The notes under the pieces: generated by a model
The model's database searches: none
Seen by the model: the letters and a program-made list of their open reading frames with translations, nothing else
What the model was told of the DNA's origin: nothing
Position numbers and translations under genes: made by a program
Part shown: positions 1 to 8,902 of the stretch, one piece after another
Layout of the letters: every line of letters starts with the position of its first letter
Numbering within the stretch: position 1 is the stretch's first letter
NCBI RefSeq assembly: GCF_002007215.1
Contig: NZ_MUHX01000005.1
Span: 62,001 to 126,000, forward strand
Source of the DNA: Pyramidobacter sp. C12-8
GTDB lineage: Bacteria; Synergistota; Synergistia; Synergistales; Dethiosulfovibrionaceae
Length of the DNA: 64,000 nucleotides
Direction: 5' to 3'

Positions 1-656
1 ATCTGCTGCACCGCGCCTTTGTTGAATACAATGACGCGGTCGCTCATGGCCATGGCCTCGGTCTGGTCGTGGGTGACGTAGACCACGGTGATGCCGAAGC
101 GGCGCTGCATGTCTTTGATCTCGAAGCGCATCGATTCGCGCAGCTTGGCGTCGAGGTTGGAAAGCGGCTCGTCGAGCAGCAGCACGCGTGGATTGCACAC
201 CAGCGCGCGCCCCAGCGCGACGCGTTGCTGCTGACCGCCGGAAAGCTCGTTGGGCAGGCGCTTGACGTACTGCGTCAGGTGAACGGCCTCCAAAATGTCG
301 AAGACGCGCTTCTTGATTTCGTCGCGGGGCAGGCCCTGGATCTTGAGCGGATAGGCGACGTTGTCGAACACGTTCATGTGCGGCCACACGGCGTAGGTCT
401 GAAAGACCATGCCGATGTTGCGGCGGTTGGGCGGCACGAATTGCCCGCGGCCGCTGACCACCGCGTCGTCGATGAGGATCTCGCCCGAAGTGGGCTTCTC
501 GAAGCCGGCGATCATGCGCAGCATCGTGGTCTTGCCGCAGCCGGAAGGTCCCAGCAGCGTCACGAACTCGCGATCGCGGAAGACGCTGCTGAACTTTTGG
601 ATCACCTGCGCGCTGCCGTAGGATTTGGTCACTTCGTTCAACGTAATCGAGGACAT
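1..656 (-). CDS. ABC transporter ATP-binding protein, ferric iron/polyamine type (3' end beyond window)
   Basis: Cytoplasmic ATPase that powers the permease encoded just upstream. The frame starts at the ATG on 654-656 and runs off the left edge, so about 218 residues are visible and the C-terminal regulatory part is missing. Walker A GPSGCGKT is at residues 36-43, then a VFQ Q-loop near 87, the signature LSGGQQQR, Walker B VLLLDEP and an H-loop VTHDQTEAMA. It lies 18 bp after the permease stop and is the last gene of a binding protein-permease-ATPase operon. The FbpC/AfuC/PotA family is clear; iron as substrate is inferred from the partners. Confidence 0.9.
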   Translation of the reverse strand, partial: MSSITLNEVTKSYGSAQVIQKFSSVFRDREFVTLLGPSGCGKTTMLRMIAGFEKPTSGEILIDDAVVSGRGQFVPPNRRNIGMVFQTYAVWPHMNVFDNVAYPLKIQGLPRDEIKKRVFDILEAVHLTQYVKRLPNELSGGQQQRVALGRALVCNPRVLLLDEPLSNLDAKLRESMRFEIKDMQRRFGITVVYVTHDQTEAMAMSDRVIVFNKGAVQQ

Positions 657-674
657 GCGAAAAGCGCTCCTTGT

Positions 675-2384
675 CTAAATCGAGAACTCGCCCTTGGTGA
701 GCTTGTTGAGGATCCAGTTGACGACGGCCACCAGCCCGAGGATCCCCGTGGCGATGGCCGCGGCGGTCTGCTGGCTGTGGTAGGTCTGATAGGTGAACAG
801 CTCGTAGCCGATCGTCTTGGTGTCGGTGGAGTAGAGCAGCGTCGACATGGTCAGCTCGTAGAAGCTGGGCATGAAGATCAGAAACCACCCCGCCACGATC
901 GACGGCGCGATCAGCGGCAGCGTCACGTCCCTGAAACTGCGCAGCCAGCCCGCGCCGGAAATCAGCGACGCCTCTTCCAGCGACGGGTGGATCTGGCTCA
1001 TGGCCGACACCACCGTGCGCATTCCCATCAGCAGATATTTGATCATGTAGGCGACGATCATGATCGTCAGCGTGTTGTAAATGTTGATGCCGAAGCGCCC
1101 CGACATCGTCATGATCAGCGCCAGGGCGATGACCACGCTGGGCGTTCCGCTGCCGACCGTGATCAGAAAGTCGGGGATGCGCCGTCCCTTGGCCTGCGTG
1201 CGCGTCAGCAGCCAGGCCATCGCGCAGGAGATCGCCATGCCCGCCGTGGCCGCCGCCGAGGCGGCGACGAGGCTGTTCTTGGCCGTGTCGAGGATGCCCT
1301 TGCGCGTGAAGAGGATGTGCCAGTAGCGCGTCGTGAAGTTGGAGGCCGTCAACGCCTTGCCGAGATTCTTCGTGAACGACGTCATCGCCACCGTGGCGAA
1401 CGGCAGCACCACCACGACCAGCGCGAACAGCGCCACCAGGACCGTGACCGGCAGACGCCAGCGCCCCAGCTCGACGATGTTGGGGCGCGTCGACTTGCCC
1501 GACACGGTGATATACTGCTTTCTGCCGCACAGGAACGTCGACGCGTAAAGCACCAGATTGGCGATCAGCATCAGCGACACCGCCAGCGTGGTGGCGTCCG
1601 TCAGGCCTTCCGCCGAGCCCACGTAAACGTAGTCGATGATGCGCGTCGTCACCGTGTCGATCTGCCCCGGCGCGCCGATGATGGAGGGGATGCCATAACA
1701 CGACGCCGCCGAGACGAAGACCAGCAGCCCCGCGGCGACGATCGACGGCAGCATGATCGGGAACGTCACCGTCAGCACCGTTTTCAGCGGCGAGGCGCCC
1801 GAGATCTTCGAAGCCTCTTCCAGCGAGGGATCCATCTTCTCCATGGCGCGCGAGATGGTGATGAAGGCGTAGGGATAGTAGAACGTCGTCAGCACCCAGA
1901 CCAGCCCGCCGATGCTGTAGATGTTGAACGGGTTTTCCGCCAGTCCGAAAAGACGCGCCAGCCACACGTTCAGCGTGCCCACGCGTGGGTTGAGCAGTCG
2001 CAGCCAGGCCATCGCCCCCACGTAGGGCGGCACCATGTACGTCGTCACGAACAGCGTGCGGAAGAACCGCCGTCCGTACATGTCGGTGCGCCCCACCAGC
2101 CACGCCAGCGGAAAGGCGATCAGCACGCCGAAGACCATCGACAGCCCCGCCGTCGCCAGCGTGTTGCGCAGCGCCTCCCAGTTCAGCTGGTACGTGTAGA
2201 TGCGCTCGAACGCGGCCAGCGAGAAGGCGCCGTCGGCGAAGAACGAACGGACGACCAGATAGCACATCGGAAACACGTTGAACAGAACCAGAAAGCCGAC
2301 GATCGCGAGGATCAGCAGCGCCTTCGCGTCGAACCGGAAACGACGTGGATTTTGTATTGTTGGTGGATTCCCGCTCGCAAGCAC
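675..2384 (-). CDS. ABC transporter permease, fused two-domain FbpB-like protein
   Basis: Inner-membrane channel of the importer, 569 residues, about twice a single permease domain. Both halves carry the ATPase-contact (EAA) loop: EEASKISGASPLKTVL in the first and EEASLISGAGWLRSFR in the second, each within about six hydrophobic segments. Such head-to-tail fusions are typical of ferric-iron (FbpB/AfuB) permeases. The start is a GTG at 2382-2384 behind an AGGCGGGG ribosome site. A hairpin and about 280 bp separate it from the binding-protein gene upstream; the ATPase follows after 18 bp. The substrate could also be another metal chelate, phosphonate or thiamine. Confidence 0.88.
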   Translation of the reverse strand: MLASGNPPTIQNPRRFRFDAKALLILAIVGFLVLFNVFPMCYLVVRSFFADGAFSLAAFERIYTYQLNWEALRNTLATAGLSMVFGVLIAFPLAWLVGRTDMYGRRFFRTLFVTTYMVPPYVGAMAWLRLLNPRVGTLNVWLARLFGLAENPFNIYSIGGLVWVLTTFYYPYAFITISRAMEKMDPSLEEASKISGASPLKTVLTVTFPIMLPSIVAAGLLVFVSAASCYGIPSIIGAPGQIDTVTTRIIDYVYVGSAEGLTDATTLAVSLMLIANLVLYASTFLCGRKQYITVSGKSTRPNIVELGRWRLPVTVLVALFALVVVVLPFATVAMTSFTKNLGKALTASNFTTRYWHILFTRKGILDTAKNSLVAASAAATAGMAISCAMAWLLTRTQAKGRRIPDFLITVGSGTPSVVIALALIMTMSGRFGINIYNTLTIMIVAYMIKYLLMGMRTVVSAMSQIHPSLEEASLISGAGWLRSFRDVTLPLIAPSIVAGWFLIFMPSFYELTMSTLLYSTDTKTIGYELFTYQTYHSQQTAAAIATGILGLVAVVNWILNKLTKGEFSI

Positions 2385-2556
2385 CCAAACAGCCCCGCCT
2401 TCGGAAGATTTTGTCCGCGCGCCCCGCGGACGCCGGGCGCCGGAACGTCATTATTATACAGGAAATCGGAGCGCGAAAGCCTCCCGCGCTCCCCGACCGA
2501 TCCATCATACGTTCATCGCCGGGTTCCGTCAAACGGAATCATTGCCACCAACGCAG

Positions 2557-2591
2557 AAAAGCCTGACGACCGAAACGGCCGTCAGGCTTTT
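2557..2591 (-). terminator. Hairpin between the binding protein and permease genes
   Basis: A 12-bp perfect stem (2557-2568 with 2580-2591, arm AAAAGCCTGACG) with an 11-nt loop lies 75 bp after the binding-protein stop. On the transcribed minus strand it ends in four T, so it may be a weak terminator or an mRNA-stabilising hairpin that lowers permease/ATPase expression relative to the binding protein. Confidence 0.6.
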
Positions 2592-2665
2592 CGCATAACT
2601 CTCTTGCGGAGGCGGGACTTCTGTTTTTTTTCGATTCTCCGCCCTGCCGTGGTATTTGTTTGACC

Positions 2666-3673
2666 TTACTTGGCGGCGTTCTTGACGCGCTCTTCGAAGT
2701 TGGTCCTCAGTTCGGCGCGCTCGTCGAGGCAGCGCTGCCAGTTCACGGGCATGGAGTCGGCGACGATGTCCGCCGTGGCGATCGCGTCGTAGGGCGCTTC
2801 GGGATAATCCTTGCGCACGGAGTGCATCCATGCCTTGACGATGTACTTCTGCCCCTCCGCGGAGAGGAACCAGTCGGTCAGCTCTTCGCAGACTTTTTCG
2901 TGCCCGTGGGCGCTCCACTCGTTCTTCACGGTCATGATCGGCGAGGGCACGCAGATCGTGCCGTCTTCGGGATAGATCACTTCGATGGCGCTGTCTTCCT
3001 CTTCGCGCTTTTTCAGCACCGACTCTTCGAGGATCATGATCTCCTTGCATTCGCCCGTCTCCAGCTTGGTCAGCGCCACCGAACCGGACTCGACCATGAC
3101 GCGGTTGGCGCCCAGTTTGTCGTAGTATCCGTAGCCGTATTTGTCCTTCAGCGCCGAGATGGCGACGAGCGCCGTGCCCGACGTGAGCGGGTTCGACATG
3201 GAACCGACGCCTTTCATGGATTCACCGGCGAAATCGCCGAACGTGCGGGGCACGTCTTCTTTCTTGTACTTCTCGGGATTGTACGCCAGGATCATGTTGC
3301 TGACGCGCACGGGATACCAGCAGCCTTCGGGGTCGTATTCGAAGGCCAGATGCGCCGCTTCCTTGGAGAGGTAGGGATGGAGGACGCCCTTCGCCTTGAG
3401 CTCCAGCGCGTAGGACGGGTCGGCCACCATGAGGATGTCGCAGCCCAGCTTTTGAGTGTCCATCTCCGCCGCGATCTTGGCCTGCAGCGTGCCGGTGCCG
3501 CCGTAGAAGAACTCGACGTCGTAGTCGGGGAACTTCTCCGCGAGCACGTCGGTCATCGCCTCGATGATGTCCTCGTACATCGAGGTGTAGATCGTCACCT
3601 TGGGCCTTTCAGCCGCCCAGGCCGCGCCTGCCGCCATCCACGCCGTCAGAATCAGAACCGCAAACTTTTTCAT
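2666..3673 (-). CDS. Periplasmic extracellular solute-binding protein of the metal-type ABC importer
   Basis: Exported binding protein of 335 residues that delivers substrate to the neighbouring permease. Residues 1-20 form a Sec signal peptide (MKKFAVL..., hydrophobic core, AWA cleavage). The mature part begins PKVTIYTSMYEDIIEAMTD and contains GGTGTLQAKI and DILMVADPS, the pattern of the FbpA/type-1 extracellular binding-protein family. The ATG at 3671-3673 is chosen because GGGAGG sits 6 nt before it; the ATG two codons earlier abuts that ribosome site. First gene of the operon. Iron is likely, but the tyrosine ligands were not mapped. Confidence 0.85.
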   Translation of the reverse strand: MKKFAVLILTAWMAAGAAWAAERPKVTIYTSMYEDIIEAMTDVLAEKFPDYDVEFFYGGTGTLQAKIAAEMDTQKLGCDILMVADPSYALELKAKGVLHPYLSKEAAHLAFEYDPEGCWYPVRVSNMILAYNPEKYKKEDVPRTFGDFAGESMKGVGSMSNPLTSGTALVAISALKDKYGYGYYDKLGANRVMVESGSVALTKLETGECKEIMILEESVLKKREEEDSAIEVIYPEDGTICVPSPIMTVKNEWSAHGHEKVCEELTDWFLSAEGQKYIVKAWMHSVRKDYPEAPYDAIATADIVADSMPVNWQRCLDERAELRTNFEERVKNAAK

Positions 3674-3882
3674 GTGCATCCTCCCGAACCGTTGATTTTT
3701 ATGGTACGGCCCCAGTCTAACACAAAGAAAGGAAAAATGCAGACGCGCCTTTCGGCTTGCTGAAGCGTAAGGCCCGCTCCGGGCGCCTGCCATTGGAGCG
3801 GGCTTCAGTGTTATACTGACGCCGGACGGCGGGATCCCGTCCCCGGTCAAAAAAGTTTTCACACAAAAAGGAGTGGTTCCAC

Positions 3883-4467
3883 ATGAAAAAGTGCATTCTC
3901 GCGCTGAGCGTCCTGGCCCTGGCCGCCGGCTGCGCCCTGGCCGCGCCGCGGGGCAAAGCGCTCGTCGCCGTGTTCTCCAAGACCGGCGAGCAGTACAATG
4001 TCGGCGTCATTCAAGAAGGCAACACCATGATCGTCGCCAAGATGATCGCCGCTGCTGCCGGCGCCGACCTGTTCGAGATCAGGACCGTCAACGCTTACCC
4101 CGAAGGCTATGACGAAACCACCGACGTCGCCAAAAAGGAACTGCGCGCGGGCGTGCGCCCCGAACTGGCGGAGGACAAAGATATCGGCGCCTACGACACC
4201 GTCTTTCTCGGTTATCCGATCTGGTGGGGCGAAATGCCCATGGCCGTGTTCACCTTCCTCGAATCCCACGACTGGAAGGGCAAAACCGTGATCCCGTTCG
4301 CCACCCACGAAGGCAGCGGCATGGGGCGCACGCAGGAGTCGCTGCAAAAAGCCCTGCCCGACGCCACAGTCCTCGGCGGCCTTGCCGTGCGCGGCGCCGT
4401 CGCCCAGAACGAACGCACTCAGGCCCAACAGGCCGTGACCGAGTGGCTCGCGAAACTGGGGTTTTAA
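3883..4467 (+). CDS. Exported flavodoxin-domain protein
   Basis: A 194-residue flavodoxin-like protein with an N-terminal export signal, an unusual location because most flavodoxins are cytoplasmic. Residues 1-21 are hydrophobic and end ...LAAGCALA-AP; the AAGC could be an imperfect lipobox or the protein may be cleaved after ALA. The domain starts KALVAVFSKTGEQYNVG (phosphate-binding loop variant), followed by DTVFLGYPIWWGEMP and FATHEGSGMGR, all typical of the flavodoxin_4 group. The start ATG follows AAGGAG by 8 nt. It stands alone, transcribed away from the ABC operon. A cell-envelope flavin electron carrier or quinone reductase is plausible; partner unknown. Confidence 0.85.
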   Translation: MKKCILALSVLALAAGCALAAPRGKALVAVFSKTGEQYNVGVIQEGNTMIVAKMIAAAAGADLFEIRTVNAYPEGYDETTDVAKKELRAGVRPELAEDKDIGAYDTVFLGYPIWWGEMPMAVFTFLESHDWKGKTVIPFATHEGSGMGRTQESLQKALPDATVLGGLAVRGAVAQNERTQAQQAVTEWLAKLGF

Positions 4468-4900
4468 AAAGGCATTCCTTGTTGACTCAAAGGCTGATGC
4501 TTATCCTTAATCGGAATCGAATGACTTAACAGCGAACTGCTAGCGCCTCGAAGAAGCCCAGTCGCTTGCAGCCTCCAACGAACTATGTTAATGCTTTTTG
4601 TCAAAAATCAGTGTGACATATATCGCGTTTCCGGAGGCGTCAGGAACTTCCTGATGCAGAAGTGTGACGTGCGGTAAACGCCGCGGGATGTCACGGCGAG
4701 GAGGCGGAAGCCGCCTCAAAAGTTTTTTCCCTTTTTGCCATACCATGATGGCTCGAAAGGGCCGAAACCCTTTGGGACAAAAATATAAATTATAATTTGC
4801 ATTATGTATTTATAAAAACCTCATCGACAGCGTCACGCAGAATTATAATTCGTTCGAAAAGCTCTGCGCTTTTTCAACCTGTCCGAAGAGGTTTTTATAA
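4468..4900. other. Gene-less 430-bp stretch with several inverted repeats
   Basis: No supported gene. It contains a GAGGCGG-AAG-CCGCCTC hairpin at 4701-4717 followed by a T-rich stretch (possible flavodoxin terminator), a short TCAGGAA-type inverted repeat near 4640, and an AT-rich 3' part with the 15-bp inverted repeat described separately. Confidence 0.6.
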
Positions 4901-4902
4901 AT
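4808..4902 (+). repeat. 15-bp perfect inverted repeat spanning the start of the FliB-like gene
   Basis: Arms 4808-4822 and 4888-4902 (ATTTATAAAAACCTC and its complement) enclose 65 bp. The right arm includes the ribosome-site region and the first two bases of the ATG at 4901, so folding in the mRNA could hide the start. It could also be a remnant of a small inverted-repeat element. Confidence 0.65.
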
Positions 4903-6028
4903 GGCTGAAATTCAGCAAATTCTCGTGCCGGAGTATTTTCCCAAATTCCAGTGCAAGTGCGGCGCCTGCCGCTCGTGCTGCTGCAGTGGCTGGGGCGTTT
5001 GCGTGTCCCGGGACGACTACTTCCGCCTGGTGGGAATGAACTGCACGGCCTCGCTGCGCAAGCGTCTGGACCGGGCTTTTTCCGTGCTCCCCGACGCGAC
5101 GCCCGAGCGTTACGCGGGGCTGAACCACGACTGGCGGGGGCGCTGCTACCTGCAGAGGGAAGACGGGTACTGCGCGCTGCAGCGGGAGCGCGGCGAAGCG
5201 GCGATCCCCGGCGTGTGCCGGCTCTATCCGCGCGGTCTGCGCGCCGCCTTCGAAGGGGAATGCGCCTGCGCCAACAGCTGCGAGCGCACTCTGGAGCTGC
5301 TTCTGGAGCAGCGGGAGCCGCTGCGCTTTTTGCTCATCGAAAAGCCCGCTTCGCTGCCCGACTTCCGGATCGGAGAGAATCCCGAAGCGGCCCGCCGCGA
5401 CCGGGAACGGCGCGACCGTTGTCTGGCGATCTTACAAGATCGCCGCCGCTCCGTGCCGCAGCGTCTGATGGATTTGGGCGCGTTGGCCGGGCTTGCGGAG
5501 ACGAGCCCGGAGCCCGACCGCGCGGAAGCGTTCCGTCTCTGCGCGCTGCTGTTGAGCGAGCTGGCCGGCGGCAGCCTGAGCCTGAGCGGCTATGCCAGCG
5601 AAGTTTTCGCCTTGTACGGCGTTCCTTTCGCGGCGGGCTCGTTCAAAGCGGTCTCGGCCGCGGAGCTCGCGCCCGCCGTGGAGAGATACGTCCGCTTCTC
5701 GGACGAATTCGCGGCGGATTTTCCCGTCTGGCCGACCTTTGCCGAACATCTGTTGGTGAATCACGTCTTCTTTGCCGGCTTTCCCGGCTCCGCCGCGGCG
5801 GAATCGATGAAAAAAGAGCTCGCCGCTTTCTGCGCCGTCTACGCGCTGACGCGCTTCATGACCGTGGGCTGGACGCGGGAACATCGGAGCGCAGAGGCGT
5901 TGGTCGACGTCTGCGCCGCCGCGTTCCGCTTCATCGAGCACGGCAGCTTCGCCCGGAACGCGCCCATCGTCCTGCGCGAAGTCCGCGCCCTCTCGCCCGA
6001 CGGCGTGGCGAAGCTGGCGCTGGGGTAA
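4901..6028 (+). CDS. FliB-family cysteine-rich protein (flagellin lysine-N-methylase-like)
   Basis: A 375-residue protein with the hallmarks of the FliB family: a dense cysteine cluster at residues 18-34 (CKCGACRSCCCSGWGVC) and CRLYPRG at 106-112, with further cysteines at 82, 91 and around 124-132, probably binding an iron-sulfur cluster. The founding member methylates flagellin lysines in Salmonella; many homologues sit in genomes or loci without flagellar genes, and none is visible here, so the substrate is unknown. The ATG at 4901 begins right after the inverted repeat. Monocistronic, ending in a palindromic terminator shared with the convergent cupin gene. Confidence 0.8.
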   Translation: MAEIQQILVPEYFPKFQCKCGACRSCCCSGWGVCVSRDDYFRLVGMNCTASLRKRLDRAFSVLPDATPERYAGLNHDWRGRCYLQREDGYCALQRERGEAAIPGVCRLYPRGLRAAFEGECACANSCERTLELLLEQREPLRFLLIEKPASLPDFRIGENPEAARRDRERRDRCLAILQDRRRSVPQRLMDLGALAGLAETSPEPDRAEAFRLCALLLSELAGGSLSLSGYASEVFALYGVPFAAGSFKAVSAAELAPAVERYVRFSDEFAADFPVWPTFAEHLLVNHVFFAGFPGSAAAESMKKELAAFCAVYALTRFMTVGWTREHRSAEALVDVCAAAFRFIEHGSFARNAPIVLREVRALSPDGVAKLALG

Positions 6029-6036
6029 AAAAATGA

Positions 6037-6088
6037 AAACGCAAAGGCAGGAAAGGGAGAACGTTCTCCCTTTCCTGCCTTTGCGTTT
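6037..6088. terminator. Bidirectional terminator, perfect 26-bp palindrome
   Basis: 6037-6062 and 6063-6088 are exact reverse complements with no spacer (centre GAAC|GTTC). It sits between convergent genes, 8 bp after the FliB-like stop and 14 bp after the cupin stop, and can serve both. Confidence 0.85.
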
Positions 6089-6102
6089 CGTGAATCGTCC
6101 GG

Positions 6103-6978
6103 TTATTTGGCGATCTTCAGCGCGTGGTTCTTGGCGATCAGGTCGATGAAGACCAGATCCTGATCGTTGTCGTTGCGCAGCGCGTGGCTTTCGCCGGGGC
6201 CGGCGATGGTGACGGATTTTGGCCCGACTTCGATCTCCTTGCCGTCGCTGCCGGTGAAAACGCCCGTGCCGGCGATGATGATGTAGGTGTCGTCGTTATC
6301 GACGTGCGGATGCATGCCGATGGAAGCCCCCTTCTTCAGGGTCATCCGGCCGATCTCCTTGATGGCCTGATCGTCGGTGGCCTGCTCGCGGCGGAAGGCG
6401 AACTTGCCGTAGAGCACGCCCGTGCCCTTGCCTGCGCCGGCCTTCTCGACGTTCTTGTCGAAAAGGTCTTTCAGCTGGAAACATTGACCGGTGGGGTTCT
6501 GCGCGATCGCCTCGAGATTGGCGGCGTTGTTCTTGGCGATGATGTCGAGGAAGACGAGGTCTTCCTTGTAAAGGTTGGCGAGGCCGTGAGCCTGTCCCGG
6601 GCGGGCCAGCGTCATGTCGCCGGGGCCGACGACCCAGGCGTTGCCGTTGCCGTCGGTGAAAACGCCCTTGCCGGAGATGATCAGGTAGGCGTCCTCGTTG
6701 TCCTTGTGGGCGTGCAGGCCGATGTAGGCGCCGGGTTTCAGCGTCATCCAGCCGATCTCCTTGATCGCGTCGTCTTCGAGCGCCTGTTCGCGGCGGAAGG
6801 CGAACTCGCCGTGCAGCGTGCCCATGCCGCCGCCGGCTCCTTCCTTGTCGAGGACGAAGAGCTGTTCGGCCGTGTAGCACTGGCCGTGCTTCTGCGGCTT
6901 CAGCTCCACGGCGGCGAAGGCCGCGCCGGCGCCCAGCAGCGCGGCAGCGAGACAGATCCCAGTGAGATACTTCTTCAT
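6103..6978 (-). CDS. Exported tandem double-cupin protein
   Basis: A 291-residue secreted protein made of two cupin domains that are clear repeats of each other. The signal peptide is residues 1-24 (MKKYLTGICLAAALLGAG..AFA). Repeat 1 has GAYIGLHAHKDNEDAYLIISG and repeat 2 has GASIGMHPHVDNDDTYIIIAG; each gives the cupin His-x-His...Glu/Asp metal ligands, followed by PGDMTLARPGQAHGL or GPKSVTIAGPGESHAL with the distal His. Each repeat is preceded by a similar FAFRREQA segment. The ATG at 6976-6978 follows AAAGGAGGAG. A metal-dependent envelope enzyme or sugar/ligand binder is possible; no activity can be assigned. Confidence 0.85.
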   Translation of the reverse strand: MKKYLTGICLAAALLGAGAAFAAVELKPQKHGQCYTAEQLFVLDKEGAGGGMGTLHGEFAFRREQALEDDAIKEIGWMTLKPGAYIGLHAHKDNEDAYLIISGKGVFTDGNGNAWVVGPGDMTLARPGQAHGLANLYKEDLVFLDIIAKNNAANLEAIAQNPTGQCFQLKDLFDKNVEKAGAGKGTGVLYGKFAFRREQATDDQAIKEIGRMTLKKGASIGMHPHVDNDDTYIIIAGTGVFTGSDGKEIEVGPKSVTIAGPGESHALRNDNDQDLVFIDLIAKNHALKIAK

Positions 6979-7115
6979 CAAAAACTCCTCCTTTGGAAAT
7001 AAAGATAGCGTTAAGCATAAAAAGTATATATTTATTTCCCGAAAAACGCAAGATTTATGACGGCGCGGCGTGGAAAACGGCGTTGCCGATCGGATATTTT
7101 GATCGACGAAAAGCG

Positions 7116-7736
7116 TCAATCTCCCCTCCGTTCGATCCTCTGCAGGATCTCTTCCCATGTCTTTGCGGACTGAGCGCCTGAGAGCGTGTATTTTCCGTCG
7201 ATGACAAATCCGGGCACGTTGCCGTCCATTCCGCAGCGATCGTTCAGCACGGCATTTTCCCGAAGGCGCTCGCCCCACTCCGGAGCTCCCCACGCGACCT
7301 CGAGCGCCTGGGGGCCGAGCCCCGCCGTCATGGCCGCTTCTTCGATCACGGCCTCTTCGGAAATGTTTTTTCCCTCTTCCATATAGGCTCTCCAGATCGC
7401 GCGCAGAAAATTTTCTCCCTTGCCGATGGATTTCGCGTACTCGGCGGCGAGCAGGGCCTTGTGCGTGTTGGAAAAAACGTCCCTGTCGCGGAAACGGACG
7501 CCGTAAGGCGCTCCCATCGCGTTCAGCATGCCGAAGAACTTTTCCGGTTCGGGGACGTGCCAGCTCATGGGCATCCCGCCTTCCGGCGCGTCGGGATGTA
7601 TTTCCATAAAGAGCAGGGTCACGTCAAGATCGTAACGGCCGCGCAGACTGTCCAAAATCCCTTTGGCCAGGTAACACCATTCGCAAATAACGTCAAGGAA
7701 CATCGTAACGCGGTGCTTTTTTCCGCTTTCGTTCAT
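7116..7736 (-). CDS. DsbA-family (FrnE-like) thioredoxin-fold oxidoreductase
   Basis: A 206-residue DsbA-fold protein without a signal peptide, hence probably cytoplasmic like FrnE. The redox motif CEWC sits near residues 18-21 after the first strand (VTMFLDVICEWC), and the cis-Pro segment is NVPGFVIDGKYTLSGAQS near the C-terminus, standard for the family. The start ATG follows GGAGGGAAAC. It lies 145 bp downstream of the first alpha/beta hydrolase on the same strand and may be co-transcribed. Family members act as disulfide or glutathione-linked isomerases; the partner is unknown. Confidence 0.85.
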   Translation of the reverse strand: MNESGKKHRVTMFLDVICEWCYLAKGILDSLRGRYDLDVTLLFMEIHPDAPEGGMPMSWHVPEPEKFFGMLNAMGAPYGVRFRDRDVFSNTHKALLAAEYAKSIGKGENFLRAIWRAYMEEGKNISEEAVIEEAAMTAGLGPQALEVAWGAPEWGERLRENAVLNDRCGMDGNVPGFVIDGKYTLSGAQSAKTWEEILQRIERRGD

Positions 7737-7880
7737 GTTTCCCTCCTCGTTGTCGTTTTTTTCGATGCGCAGGAAAGGACTCGCCCTTGTCGAGCCGAAA
7801 CTGTAAAAATATGGGCGCCGCGCGGCAAATGCCGACCGGCGCCCTTGTTCCTTCCGTCCTCCGTATCCCCTGCCCCTGCA

Positions 7881-8762
7881 TCACTCCTCTTCAAAGAACG
7901 CCAGAGTCCGCTCGCGGAAGGGTCTGTAATAATCCCTTTCCACCCAGAGCGCGTGCCCCGCGCCTTTCATGAAATTGCAGGCGGAACCGTTCGGTAGCTT
8001 GTCAAGGGCTATTTTGACCCGTCCTTCGTCGACGTACGCGTCTTTGTCCCCGAAATGAAGAAGGACGGGGCACGTGACCGTCTCCGGTTCGATCAGCCAT
8101 TTGTCCCCTGCAGCCGAGATGTCGCGGTTGCCTCCATTGGGACGTCCGTGACCCGCGTCGTTTTTGAACACCTGTTCGACCCACAGACTCACCAAACCGT
8201 GCTCCACCGTCGCATAGTCGACTTCCGTATCCGAGCCGTTCACCCTTTGAAACACGCGCACGCAATACGGATAGGAAAGCGTGGTAAAAGGTTCTTTGAC
8301 CACGGTCGACGGAAGCGTGCCGCCAAAACAGGGGCCGACCCACGCCATTCTTCGGAACAGTTCGGGACGCATCGCGGAAGCCCGGGCGGAGGTCATGCTT
8401 CCCCAAGACCAGCCAAGGACGTTCAGCTTGTCGGCATGCTGGCGCGCGCAGATTTCCCCGGCGACGGCGACAACGTCCTTCGCCGCGTTCTCCGTGTCCA
8501 CATCGAAACCGTTCTCGTATTTGTCCGACAGCCCATAGCCGCCGTAATCCATGCACCAGACGTTATAACCGTTTCGCGCGAAATAGCGCGCCACGCTGTA
8601 ATCCTTGTAATCGAGGTCAAATACGTGGTCCGACGACGTCAGCCCATGTACGCAAAGCAGGTTCTTCGCGTCGTAGCTGGCCGGACAGAAGCACCTGTTT
8701 ACGAAGATCTTCTTGCCGTTGTCTTTTCTCCGTACAAAAACGCTTTCAAACGAGAACTCCAT
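7881..8762 (-). CDS. Alpha/beta hydrolase A
   Basis: A 293-residue cytoplasmic alpha/beta-hydrolase. The oxyanion-side motif CVHGLTSSDH is near 37-46, the nucleophile elbow GWSWG puts Ser119 at the active site, an acid lies in HFGDKDAYVDEG near 225-236 and the His in KGAGHALWVERDYY near 270. It is a paralogue of the hydrolase at 11001-11882: same length, same Ser position and shared blocks such as DYKDYS, YENGFDV, TENAAKD and GRPNGGNR. The ATG at 8760-8762 is chosen because AAGGAGG precedes it by 5 nt; an upstream GTG would absorb that site. Lipase, esterase, thioesterase or C-C hydrolase activity cannot be told apart. Confidence 0.85.
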   Translation of the reverse strand: MEFSFESVFVRRKDNGKKIFVNRCFCPASYDAKNLLCVHGLTSSDHVFDLDYKDYSVARYFARNGYNVWCMDYGGYGLSDKYENGFDVDTENAAKDVVAVAGEICARQHADKLNVLGWSWGSMTSARASAMRPELFRRMAWVGPCFGGTLPSTVVKEPFTTLSYPYCVRVFQRVNGSDTEVDYATVEHGLVSLWVEQVFKNDAGHGRPNGGNRDISAAGDKWLIEPETVTCPVLLHFGDKDAYVDEGRVKIALDKLPNGSACNFMKGAGHALWVERDYYRPFRERTLAFFEEE

Positions 8763-8902
8763 GAATGCCTCCTTTTTCACAATCCGAATTCGTTCGCCGC
8801 GACTCCCCGAAGTGCCCGCGCATCGTGAGCCGCGCGCCGTATCCGATGTCTGCGCGGCCCCTCCGGCAATCTGTGCGGACGTCCGCTTTTTCCCATAGAA
8901 TC

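Noticed and set aside
69-2663. Very long plus-strand open frame opposite the ABC permease
   Set aside because: Rich in His, Arg and Asp with no family similarity; it is the antisense of real G+C-rich genes and has no ribosome site.
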